Source of the DNA: Bacilli bacterium
GTDB taxonomy: Bacteria; Bacillota_I; Bacilli_A; RFN20; CAG-826
Assembly: GCA_017429285.1 (NCBI GenBank)
Contig: JAFRPF010000016.1
Span: forward strand, 1 to 64,000
Direction of reading: 5' to 3'
DNA: 64,000 bases
Shown: piece by piece, positions 1 through 7,683 of the stretch
How positions within the stretch are numbered: position 1 is the first letter of the stretch
Layout of the letters: each line of letters begins with the position of its first letter
Position numbers and translations under genes: made by a program
Notes under the pieces: generated by a model
What the model was told of the DNA's origin: nothing
Databases searched by the model: none
What the model saw: only the letters and a program-made list of their open reading frames with translations

Positions 1-3
1 TAT

Positions 4-68
4 TTTGTATGCATACGCTATACAAATGAACGTGTGTATTGCGAATAAAAATAAAAAACATCTATAAT
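4..68 (+). promoter_or_regulatory. Promoter and inverted repeat before the first lipoprotein gene
   Basis: A -35-like TTGCGA (39-44) and a perfect TATAAT (63-68) are 18 nt apart, followed by a strong GGAGG ribosome site before the ATG at 103. Upstream lies the inverted repeat TTTGTAT (4-10) / ATACAAA (20-26), and inside it the perfect palindrome GTATGCATAC (7-16). The position just upstream of -35 suits an operator. No regulator is known; the operator reading is inference. Confidence 0.55.
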
Positions 69-102
69 ATTTTTGTTATAAAGTTTCGGAGGAAACGATT
101 TT

Positions 103-816
103 ATGAGAATAAGAAATTCTTTAGCAATTCTTTGTTCGACCGTTTTTTGCTGCTCTTTAGTTTTAACTGGATGTAATAAATCTGGTGGAAAGAGTACAAG
201 TGGTAGCATTCCGGAAGGATATTACGAGGTGACATTTGAAACTCGTGGTGGTACAGAAATCGCCCCACAAGTTGTCAAAAGTGGTGAGAAAGCCACTAAA
301 CCGGCGAATGATCCAACCAATGCTGGCTCCACATTTACAGGTTGGTATAAAGACTTTGATGCAGTAACATTATTTGATTTTGAAGATCCAATTACCGCTC
401 CGACAACCATTTATGCTGGTTGGGACTTAGATTGGAATTCATTCTATGGTGGTCAAGGCACCAGCGAAGGTGGCGGTGGAGGCGGTGGAAGTTATACTTA
501 CACCATAACTGACTTACCAAGCTGGATTAAAACCGATGGTTGTATTTTATTCGCTTGGACATGGGCTCCAGGTGATACAGGTACCTGGCATTCTACGACA
601 TATGTTGGCTCAACAGCGACATTTAGTGTTGATGTAGAATTAACCGGTTTCAATTTAGCAAGATGTATTGGAACAACTGTCACACCTAACTGGGAAATTC
701 ATGATCCAGATTATACAACACCAGGTCGTGTATTTAACCAAACCAGTGATTTCACCTGTTCTTCAGGAAGTTATTCTTACAGTGCTCCTGATTCAAAATG
801 GGTTGAATACCATTAA
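103..816 (+). CDS. Lipoprotein with InlB-like repeat and C-terminal beta module
   Basis: A 237-residue surface lipoprotein. It has an N-terminal signal with lipobox LTGC, so it would be diacylated at Cys24 and held on the membrane. Residues about 40-110 look like a Listeria-Bacteroides/InlB-type beta-grasp repeat (pattern ending in GW and a Gly-Trp pair). A Gly/Ser-rich linker follows (about 124-135). The last 100 residues are Trp/Tyr-rich and beta-like, as in carbohydrate-binding modules, but I cannot assign a family. It begins an operon with the amylase lipoprotein 15 nt downstream, so a role in holding starch is likely. Start ATG has GGAGG at good spacing. Confidence 0.75.
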   Translation: MRIRNSLAILCSTVFCCSLVLTGCNKSGGKSTSGSIPEGYYEVTFETRGGTEIAPQVVKSGEKATKPANDPTNAGSTFTGWYKDFDAVTLFDFEDPITAPTTIYAGWDLDWNSFYGGQGTSEGGGGGGGSYTYTITDLPSWIKTDGCILFAWTWAPGDTGTWHSTTYVGSTATFSVDVELTGFNLARCIGTTVTPNWEIHDPDYTTPGRVFNQTSDFTCSSGSYSYSAPDSKWVEYH

Positions 817-831
817 TAGGAGGAATGAAAT

Positions 832-3690
832 ATGAAAACTAATAAATTATTTCCAATTTTCTTATTTGTGTTATCTCCTATGGTGATTACCTCCTGCTCC
901 AAAAAAGGAGCGTCAGGTTCTATCTCTGGAGAAGTCGTCGATGAAAACGCTATTTACACCGCGACATTAAATCCATGTAATGGAGATGAACAATATCAAA
1001 AAGACCATGTCTTAAAAGGTAAACATGGTACATTTGCTAACTTACCAAGACAAGGTAATGGTATTACCCCAACTAAAGATGGATATAACTTCGCAGGTTG
1101 GTCCACACAATATGATAAAAACTCTGGTATGGGTGCTAAAGACCATAGATTAAGTGATAATGTCGTGGCTTTTGATAATCAAAATATCGTTTTATACGCT
1201 ATTTATAATAAAACTGGTATTGATAGTGCGACTGCTGAAGCAGAACTTGCGAAATGGAAAGAGATGTCTCAACCAAACCATTTGTACTATCATTACTTCC
1301 GTTTTGATAAAACACAAGAATGCTATGATGACTGGGATGTTTGGGCTTGGCCATATGCTCCTACCGCCGGTGAAGGTACTAAATTCGACTGGGTTGGTAG
1401 AACTCAAAATCCTGAACATAAAGAACAACAAGCCAGTGGTCACGCTACAATCGATCAATACGCTGGTGCTTATATTGATATCGATTTAAATGGTGCTTAT
1501 ACTGGTGGATGGGATAATGATAACAAAGTTATCACTAACGTTCCTGTTAACTTTAGTGACTGCACAAAGATCGGTTTACAAATCGTTCAAACATCAACTA
1601 GAACTGGGACAGGTAAATTCTGGACCAATGATGGTAGTAACTTATATATCAACTTAGCGGATTACGCGGTTGATTGTAATGGTGGTAAAGCTTATCACAT
1701 ATTCGTTGTTCAAGATAACGTTCAATCACCATCTCCTCTTCCAACTGGTGAAAAAGATCCATTTGAAGGAGATACTGGTACGAATACTACCTATCGTAAT
1801 GGTAAATACGATAATATCAACTGGTCCAAGAGAACCGATATGGTAAAAACATCTAAAGACTTCTCGGAATTAGGTGTTGGTTATCAAATCATGGTTTCAT
1901 CCTTCGCTGATAGCGATGGTGATGGATTTGGTGATATCTATGGTATTACTCAAAAATTAGATTATTTACAAAATTTAGGCGTTAAAGCCGTCTGGTTAAC
2001 CCCAATTCAATTATCAGATTCTTATCATGGTTATGATATTACTGATTATGAAAAGGTCGACCCAAAATTTGGTTCCGCGACATCCCCAGCTGGACAAGCT
2101 AATGGCGGTAATGTTGATAGTGATACCGCTTTAGCGGATTATAAAGAATTAATTGCGGAAGCCCATAAACGTGGCATGAAGATTGTTATGGACTTAGTCC
2201 TTAACCATACTTCTACCTCCAATGCTTGGTTTGTAAAATCCGCAAACCTAGACGAACACTTCCGTGGCTATTATCAATGGGGCAATCATGAAACCCAATC
2301 ATCAGTTATTAATCAAAACAATAACTGGTATCCATATGGTAGCCATCCATATTCTTACTACGCTAAATTCGGTTCATCTATGCCAGAACTTAACTTCTCC
2401 TATATGATGACTAGAAAAGCAGTTGAAGAAATGTCTGTTTACTGGGCGAGAGATATCGGTGTTGATGGCTTCAGATTAGACGCTATCAAACATATCTTCA
2501 TGACAAACGAAGTTTCTAGTACCTCTGGTGATACCGTCATCAAAGATATTTCTGCCTCAGGTGATTATTCTAGTGACTTATCTAAAAACTTACAATTCTT
2601 TAGAGAATTAAAGACCATTGTCACTACATGCGCTCATAAGGATGTCTTCTTCGTTGGTGAAAACTTCGATGGTCACGCTTATCAAGTTTCTCCGTATTAT
2701 GAATCATTCGATTCCTTATTTGATTTCTATACTTACTTCAATTTAACTAGTGGCGCAGCTACCGGTAGAACAGGTAGCACATCTGCTTTTGGTACTGTTC
2801 AAGGATTCTTAGGCAATACCTCAACATTTAACGCTAGCAGCGAAGCTAGTATTATTGATAGCGCTAATGTCTTCCAAAAAGCTAATGGTAAACAATGGAA
2901 CTTCCCAGCGGTTTATGGAGTTTATAATGCTTATCGTCAAGATACATCCTTACCAGGTGTCTTCACCTCTAACCACGATATCGCTCGTGTCGTTAATAGA
3001 ATTGCAGGCACCGGGACTCCAGAAGGATTACAAGCACAAGGTAACTTAACCACTAGTAATTATGCCGGTTTTGAAAAATCTGCGAACTGTGTCAAAATTG
3101 CTGAACTTATGTTCCCTGGATTAACTTGGATCTATTATGGTGATGAAATCGGTATGACCGGTAACATCGATGGTGATCCAACCAAAGCTTCAGAAATCCC
3201 ATATGCTGACTTATCTTATCGTCAACCGATGAAATGGGTCGCTAATGGCGCTAAAGGTGATGGTAGTGGTACAACTGATTATTACGTCACTGGTTCATCT
3301 ATGAAAGTTGAACAAGATGAAGTTAATAAGAGTAATGTTGTTAAACCAGCTTTAGAACAGATGAATGACGCGAATAGTGATTATTCATTAATGAAGAAAT
3401 TCGCTACATTAAAGTCTGGTAACGACGAAGTCGGTAAAGCCTTAAGAGTTGGCTCTATGAGTGCGATTAACTGCACAAGTGGTAGTTTAGCCGCTAACGT
3501 CTTATCATTTGAAAGAAAGAGTGGTTCTACAACTGTTAAGGTAATTGTTAATCTTAATATTAATCAAGCCTTCTCACCAAATGATAATAACAATAGATAC
3601 TATGGTATCACTGGTACAGTCTTAGCATCCTATAATGGTGCTTCAACAACAAGCTTACCTCCACTCTCTGCTGTAGTGGTTAAGGCTTAA
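832..3690 (+). CDS. Secreted alpha-amylase lipoprotein (GH13)
   Basis: A 952-residue extracellular starch hydrolase. The signal peptide ends in lipobox ITSC. An InlB-like beta-grasp repeat covers about residues 40-125 and an unassigned Trp-rich beta region about 150-300. The GH13 barrel starts near residue 340. The four classical regions are present: DLVLNHTS (region I), GFRLDAIKH with nucleophile D550, VGENFDG with acid/base E610, and FTSNHD with transition-state Asp D716. A short beta C-domain ends the protein. It should cut alpha-1,4 links of starch at the cell surface and release maltodextrins for the MalEFG importer encoded at 26-30 kb. It is 15 nt downstream of the first lipoprotein gene with its own AGGAGG site, so the two are an operon. 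The exact GH13 subfamily cannot be fixed by eye. Confidence 0.93.
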   Translation: MKTNKLFPIFLFVLSPMVITSCSKKGASGSISGEVVDENAIYTATLNPCNGDEQYQKDHVLKGKHGTFANLPRQGNGITPTKDGYNFAGWSTQYDKNSGMGAKDHRLSDNVVAFDNQNIVLYAIYNKTGIDSATAEAELAKWKEMSQPNHLYYHYFRFDKTQECYDDWDVWAWPYAPTAGEGTKFDWVGRTQNPEHKEQQASGHATIDQYAGAYIDIDLNGAYTGGWDNDNKVITNVPVNFSDCTKIGLQIVQTSTRTGTGKFWTNDGSNLYINLADYAVDCNGGKAYHIFVVQDNVQSPSPLPTGEKDPFEGDTGTNTTYRNGKYDNINWSKRTDMVKTSKDFSELGVGYQIMVSSFADSDGDGFGDIYGITQKLDYLQNLGVKAVWLTPIQLSDSYHGYDITDYEKVDPKFGSATSPAGQANGGNVDSDTALADYKELIAEAHKRGMKIVMDLVLNHTSTSNAWFVKSANLDEHFRGYYQWGNHETQSSVINQNNNWYPYGSHPYSYYAKFGSSMPELNFSYMMTRKAVEEMSVYWARDIGVDGFRLDAIKHIFMTNEVSSTSGDTVIKDISASGDYSSDLSKNLQFFRELKTIVTTCAHKDVFFVGENFDGHAYQVSPYYESFDSLFDFYTYFNLTSGAATGRTGSTSAFGTVQGFLGNTSTFNASSEASIIDSANVFQKANGKQWNFPAVYGVYNAYRQDTSLPGVFTSNHDIARVVNRIAGTGTPEGLQAQGNLTTSNYAGFEKSANCVKIAELMFPGLTWIYYGDEIGMTGNIDGDPTKASEIPYADLSYRQPMKWVANGAKGDGSGTTDYYVTGSSMKVEQDEVNKSNVVKPALEQMNDANSDYSLMKKFATLKSGNDEVGKALRVGSMSAINCTSGSLAANVLSFERKSGSTTVKVIVNLNINQAFSPNDNNNRYYGITGTVLASYNGASTTSLPPLSAVVVKA

Positions 3691-3718
3691 TCATTATTAT
3701 TTATAAATAATAGGATAT

Positions 3719-3748
3719 ACGCTCACACATTGTGTGGGCGTTTTATTT
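3719..3748 (+). terminator. Rho-independent terminator after the amylase
   Basis: Nine-base-pair stem CGCTCACAC / GTGTGGGCG (one G-T pair) followed by a T-rich tail. It ends the two-gene operon. Confidence 0.85.
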
Positions 3749-3827
3749 ATAAAAATTTTTATCTACTTTTTTGATTGTTATATATAATTAATATAAAGAA
3801 TTGTTTTTATTGAAAGGACAATTAGCG

Positions 3828-6110
3828 ATGAAAAAGAAATTATTTTTGCTTTTACCAGCATTAGGTTTGCTTTTTGGCATGTCTGCATGTGATAACGGAC
3901 CTATGGGTAAAACTAGTGGCAACACAAGTCGAACTTCTCACACTTCAAGCTCAACTAGTAATTCATCTGGTAATACTGGTAGTAGTTCTGAAGAAGGAGG
4001 ATCAAGTTCTCAAGCAGGTGGTAGCTCTGAAGAAGGAGGAGGTTCCTCTCAAGAAGGTGGTTCTTCTGAAGAAAAAGTAGTAACGCCATTTACCTTTAAA
4101 ATTGGCGAAGGTGATGAGATTAACTTTGGCGTTAATCCCGATGAAGAGACTCCACAAGGTTATAAGGCACAATATACTGTTCCTTTTGGTGCAGTAACTG
4201 CCGGACAACAGATTAGATTCTTCTATAACAGCGATGAAATTACAGTTCACGCTGGTGTAAATGAAGCTAGTAACAATGTTTCCTATAACTTAAGTACCAA
4301 AGAAATGAGAGTAGTAATGGCGGCTCAAGAGCCAACATGCTATTTCAAGATTGGTAATGACGATGGATATTCTGTTTGGTTAACAGGTAACACATCCGGT
4401 GAAGGTGGTGGAGACTTTGATCCTACACCTGTAACCACAGGTTTTGGCTTATCCGTTAACGGAGTGGATGTTCCAGGCACTAAAACCGAAGAACAATCTG
4501 AAGGTAGAGATCAATATCTTGTCGCTGGTTTAGAATTAAAAACCAACGATGTTGTTAAAGTTAGAAATTTAGAAAATGAAGATGCTTGGGCTCCTGAAGT
4601 GGAAGAAGCATCATTCGGTGGCGATGTTTCATCATATTTAACCGTCACTGAAAGTCAATATACAGTTAAACAAGACTGTAAAGTCGACGTTTATATCAAG
4701 ATTAAAGGTGAATCCGCCTCTAATGATGCAGTTTATTTCGGATTAGCTGAAGCAGAAAAAGAATTCTCTTACCAAATCGGCACTGGTAGTAAAGTCACCT
4801 TTGGTGAAGAAGAAAAAGACGATGAGCCTCCAACCGGTTATAAAGCTCAATATACATTATCAGTTGGTAATGTTACTAAAGATACACTAATCAACTTCTT
4901 TGATGGTGAAAACGCACTTGAAGTTCACGCTGGTGTAGATCAAGTTGATAATAACGTTTCCTATAATTTAGATACTAAAGAATTAAAAGTGGTTATGGAC
5001 GCTAACGAAGTAACTTGTTACTTTAAGATAGGTAATGATAATGGCTATTCCATTTGGTTAACAGGTAACACATCCGGTGAAGGTGGTGGAGACTTTGATC
5101 CAACACCAGTCACTACTGGATTTGGCTTATCCGTTAACGGAGTGGATGTTCCAGGCACTAAAACCGAAGAACAATCTGAAGGCAGAGATCAATATTTTAT
5201 CGATGACTTAGAATTAAAAACTGGCGATGTCATCAAAGTTAGAAATTTAGAAAATGAAGATGCTTGGGCTCCAGATGTGGAAGATGCTTCATTTAATAAT
5301 AATGTTGCATCATATTTAACAATCACCACTGATCAATACACTGTTAAACAGGATTGTACAGTTGATGTTTATATCAAGATTAAAGGTGAATCCGCCTCTA
5401 ATGATGCAGTTTACTTTGGTTTACCAAAAGTATATTCATATCAAATCAATACTGGCACGCCAGTTGTCATTCCAGAAAGCGCGAAGAGTGATTTAGTGGA
5501 TGATAAAGACGTAAAATATGGCGTCCAATATAAGATTGGTGATGATGATTTGCAGCTCAAGAAAGGCGATATCATCAAATTCTACGAAAACGATACACCA
5601 TTCTATCCACATGCTTGGGGAGAAGGAAATAATGGTGTCTATGATGAAACCACACAATTAATCAGTGTTCATAATGATGTAAATACTGGTACCATTTATT
5701 TAAAATGGTATGACGATAACCCAGGTAACCCAGATGTTTGGGTGACAGGTTATGTCGCTAATACCACAACAATCTATTGCAAGATGGAATATGACTGGTG
5801 GACTGTTGATGGCGCCGCTGTTGGTATTTATTATTGGGGAGAAGGTTCAACTCCAGTAGCATGGCCAGGAGTAAGAATGAATCCTGTGACTGGACATCCA
5901 AATGTTTGGTCATTTGAACTTGATATTGAATTATATCCAAGTGTTATATTCACTCGCGTTAATGGTAGTGGTGATGTTTCAGATTGGGGTGCTAAAACTG
6001 AGGATTTAGTTATTCCTACAGATGGTAAAAATCTATTTACTATTACAACTAGCACTGCTATTTGGGGTGACCCAGGATGCAGTGGAGAATGGTCAGTATT
6101 TAATGCATAA
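3828..6110 (+). CDS. Multi-module starch-binding lipoprotein
   Basis: A 760-residue lipoprotein (lipobox MSAC). I chose ATG 3828 because AAAGGA lies 9 nt upstream and the signal peptide starts there. A Ser/Gly/Glu-rich linker covers about residues 25-84. The rest is modular: module A (about 86-187), module B (203-306), A again (311-413), B again (429-531), a diverged A (536-643) and a C-terminal CBM26-like starch-binding module (646-760) with the pattern WW...YYWGEG...AWPG. The A-B pair is duplicated at DNA level. No catalytic domain is visible, so it probably binds starch at the surface. Modules A and B also occur in the 6781 and 7684 proteins; I do not recognise them as named families. The CBM26 assignment rests on its aromatic pattern. 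Confidence 0.85.
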   Translation: MKKKLFLLLPALGLLFGMSACDNGPMGKTSGNTSRTSHTSSSTSNSSGNTGSSSEEGGSSSQAGGSSEEGGGSSQEGGSSEEKVVTPFTFKIGEGDEINFGVNPDEETPQGYKAQYTVPFGAVTAGQQIRFFYNSDEITVHAGVNEASNNVSYNLSTKEMRVVMAAQEPTCYFKIGNDDGYSVWLTGNTSGEGGGDFDPTPVTTGFGLSVNGVDVPGTKTEEQSEGRDQYLVAGLELKTNDVVKVRNLENEDAWAPEVEEASFGGDVSSYLTVTESQYTVKQDCKVDVYIKIKGESASNDAVYFGLAEAEKEFSYQIGTGSKVTFGEEEKDDEPPTGYKAQYTLSVGNVTKDTLINFFDGENALEVHAGVDQVDNNVSYNLDTKELKVVMDANEVTCYFKIGNDNGYSIWLTGNTSGEGGGDFDPTPVTTGFGLSVNGVDVPGTKTEEQSEGRDQYFIDDLELKTGDVIKVRNLENEDAWAPDVEDASFNNNVASYLTITTDQYTVKQDCTVDVYIKIKGESASNDAVYFGLPKVYSYQINTGTPVVIPESAKSDLVDDKDVKYGVQYKIGDDDLQLKKGDIIKFYENDTPFYPHAWGEGNNGVYDETTQLISVHNDVNTGTIYLKWYDDNPGNPDVWVTGYVANTTTIYCKMEYDWWTVDGAAVGIYYWGEGSTPVAWPGVRMNPVTGHPNVWSFELDIELYPSVIFTRVNGSGDVSDWGAKTEDLVIPTDGKNLFTITTSTAIWGDPGCSGEWSVFNA
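4381..5418 (+). repeat. Tandem 678-bp intragenic duplication
   Basis: The stretch starting near 4381 recurs from 5059, an offset of 678 bp (226 codons), with long identical blocks, for example the Gly-rich linker and the coding of NGVDVPGTKTEEQSEGRDQY. The duplication covers one A-B module pair and keeps frame. Near-identity of DNA, including third positions, suggests recent duplication or ongoing gene conversion. Confidence 0.85.
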
Positions 6111-6138
6111 TTATTTATAATTAAGGAGATAATAAATT

Positions 6139-6654
6139 ATGAAAAAACTTTTATTAACATTAGGAGCAACTGCTTTAATCTTAGGATTAGGTGCTTGTAA
6201 CAATTCCAAAAAAGCTAAATCTGAAGATAAGAGTGTTCCTGAAGCAACTTCTAAAACCGCAAGTTCAGATGATGTAGTTTCTGAAGCTGGTGGTAGTGGA
6301 GGCGGCGGAGAAGAAGGTAAAATCTACTGCAAGATGGAATATGACTGGTGGACCACAGATGGCGCTGCTATCGCTTTATATTGCTGGGGTGCTGGCGATC
6401 CCAAAGTGGCTTGGCCAGGTGAAAGAATGACACCAGTTGAAGGCCAAGATCATATGTGGTCAATTGACTATGACGCCGCAACCTATCCAAACTTAATCTT
6501 TGTGAGAGTGAATGGTAGTGGTGATATTTCAGATTGGGGTGCTAAAACCAAAGATCTTACCGCACCTACTGACGGAAGTAATCTTTATACAATTACTAAC
6601 AGTACTGCCAGTTGGGGTGACCCTGGCTGTGATGGTGTATGGTCAACATTCTAA
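6139..6654 (+). CDS. Small CBM26-type starch-binding lipoprotein
   Basis: 171 residues: signal peptide with lipobox LGAC, a short Ser/Gly linker, then one CBM26-like module (about 61-171). The module is closely related to the C-terminal module of the protein encoded just upstream. Shared segments include YCKMEYDWW, AWPG, RVNGSG and SDWGAK. It lies 28 nt after the upstream gene with AAGGAG before the ATG and probably shares its mRNA. With only a binding module, it likely captures or concentrates starch at the membrane. Confidence 0.85.
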   Translation: MKKLLLTLGATALILGLGACNNSKKAKSEDKSVPEATSKTASSDDVVSEAGGSGGGGEEGKIYCKMEYDWWTTDGAAIALYCWGAGDPKVAWPGERMTPVEGQDHMWSIDYDAATYPNLIFVRVNGSGDISDWGAKTKDLTAPTDGSNLYTITNSTASWGDPGCDGVWSTF

Positions 6655-6677
6655 ATTATTAATTAAAACTATTTACG

Positions 6678-6704
6678 AGAGTCGATTTATTCGGCTCTTT
6701 TATT
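6678..6704 (+). terminator. Rho-independent terminator
   Basis: Stem AGAGTCGA / TCGGCTCT (one G-T pair) with loop TTTAT and a T-rich tail. It closes the two-gene starch-binding operon. Confidence 0.8.
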
Positions 6705-6780
6705 ATGATGTCATCAATATTTTTTGTAATATTTAAATAATCCTTTATAATCTAAATAAATATTGGGACGGAGAAGATAT

Positions 6781-7533
6781 ATGAAAAATAGAATAATCTA
6801 CTTATTACCATCATTAGGAATCTTATTCGCTACAATAGCGTGTAGTAATGGTTCTAAAAAGAATAAAAGTAATTCTTATAACTCCGATATTTCATATACC
6901 ACTAGTATCGATGGTACAAGTATAGCTATTTCTAGTGAAACTGAAACTTCTATCGGCGCTAGCAGCGATGAAAATAGTAGTCAAACTTCTTCCAATTCTT
7001 CCCAAGGTCAAAGCTCTGATAATTCTAGTGGCGGAGCCTCTTCTAATAACTCTTCCATTGGAGCCTCTTCTAACAATTCTTCAAGTGACTATTCATTTAA
7101 TCAGAGTTCTCCAGGTGGCTATTCTGACCATAGTTCAGGCTACTCTTCTGGATATTTCTCCTCTCCTGGAGGATATTCTGATTTTAGTTCCGGTGGATAT
7201 TATGCATCACAATTCTCCTATCGATATGGTGAATATGATGAGACACCATTCTATGAAGAAACATGTGTCACTTTATTAAATGAATATAGTCAACGTGTTG
7301 GTATTAGATACCATGTAGCGCTTGATCATGTTGATAAAGACACTCCATTATCTTTCTATGTTTATGGAGGAGAAATAAATGATGTTATTATTCCAAATAA
7401 TGGTAATAACATCGTTAATGATCAAGGCATTATTAAAGTAATTAATAACGCTTCTAATAGTGTTCTATTCTTCACCATATTTGATGATAATCCCTATCAA
7501 CCATATGTTTTCTTAGAAGCATATAACAAATAA
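6781..7533 (+). CDS. Ser-rich lipoprotein with one recurring A-type module
   Basis: 250 residues. I chose ATG 6781 (GGACGGAG upstream; the signal peptide begins there), giving lipobox IAC. Residues about 30-150 are a low-complexity Ser/Asn/Gly/Tyr-rich stalk with imperfect repeats of the GASSNNSS and GGYSDHSSG kind. The C-terminal 95 residues resemble module A of the neighbouring starch-binding lipoproteins, including a FDDNP segment near the end that matches YDDNPG in the 3828 protein. No catalytic residues are evident. A binding role on a flexible stalk is inference. Confidence 0.75.
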   Translation: MKNRIIYLLPSLGILFATIACSNGSKKNKSNSYNSDISYTTSIDGTSIAISSETETSIGASSDENSSQTSSNSSQGQSSDNSSGGASSNNSSIGASSNNSSSDYSFNQSSPGGYSDHSSGYSSGYFSSPGGYSDFSSGGYYASQFSYRYGEYDETPFYEETCVTLLNEYSQRVGIRYHVALDHVDKDTPLSFYVYGGEINDVIIPNNGNNIVNDQGIIKVINNASNSVLFFTIFDDNPYQPYVFLEAYNK

Positions 7534-7547
7534 ATAAGTACAATAAG

Positions 7548-7571
7548 AGGAACTAATGTTCCTTTTTTTGT
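7548..7571 (+). terminator. Rho-independent terminator
   Basis: Stem AGGAAC / GTTCCT, loop TAAT, then seven T. Confidence 0.85.
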
Positions 7572-7603
7572 CGAATTAGTCATATTTATCTATATATTTG
7601 GTG

Positions 7604-7632
7604 TTGTTAAAATAACATACATTATCTATAAT
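7604..7632 (+). promoter_or_regulatory. Promoter of the anchored starch-binding protein
   Basis: TTGTTA (7604-7609) and TATAAT (7627-7632), 17 nt apart. The perfect inverted repeat TGTTA-AAA-TAACA (7605-7617) overlaps the -35 box and could be an operator. AAAGGAG precedes the ATG at 7684. Confidence 0.65.
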
Positions 7633-7683
7633 TAAAGTATATTAATAGGCGCATTCGTAACGAAGCGCTCAAAGGAGTTAGAT

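Noticed and set aside
1154-1489. Alternate-frame open frames inside the amylase and other large genes (also 8247-8588, 43739-44242, 46131-46454)
   Set aside because: They lie wholly inside well-supported genes in other frames, with no domain and no ribosome site.
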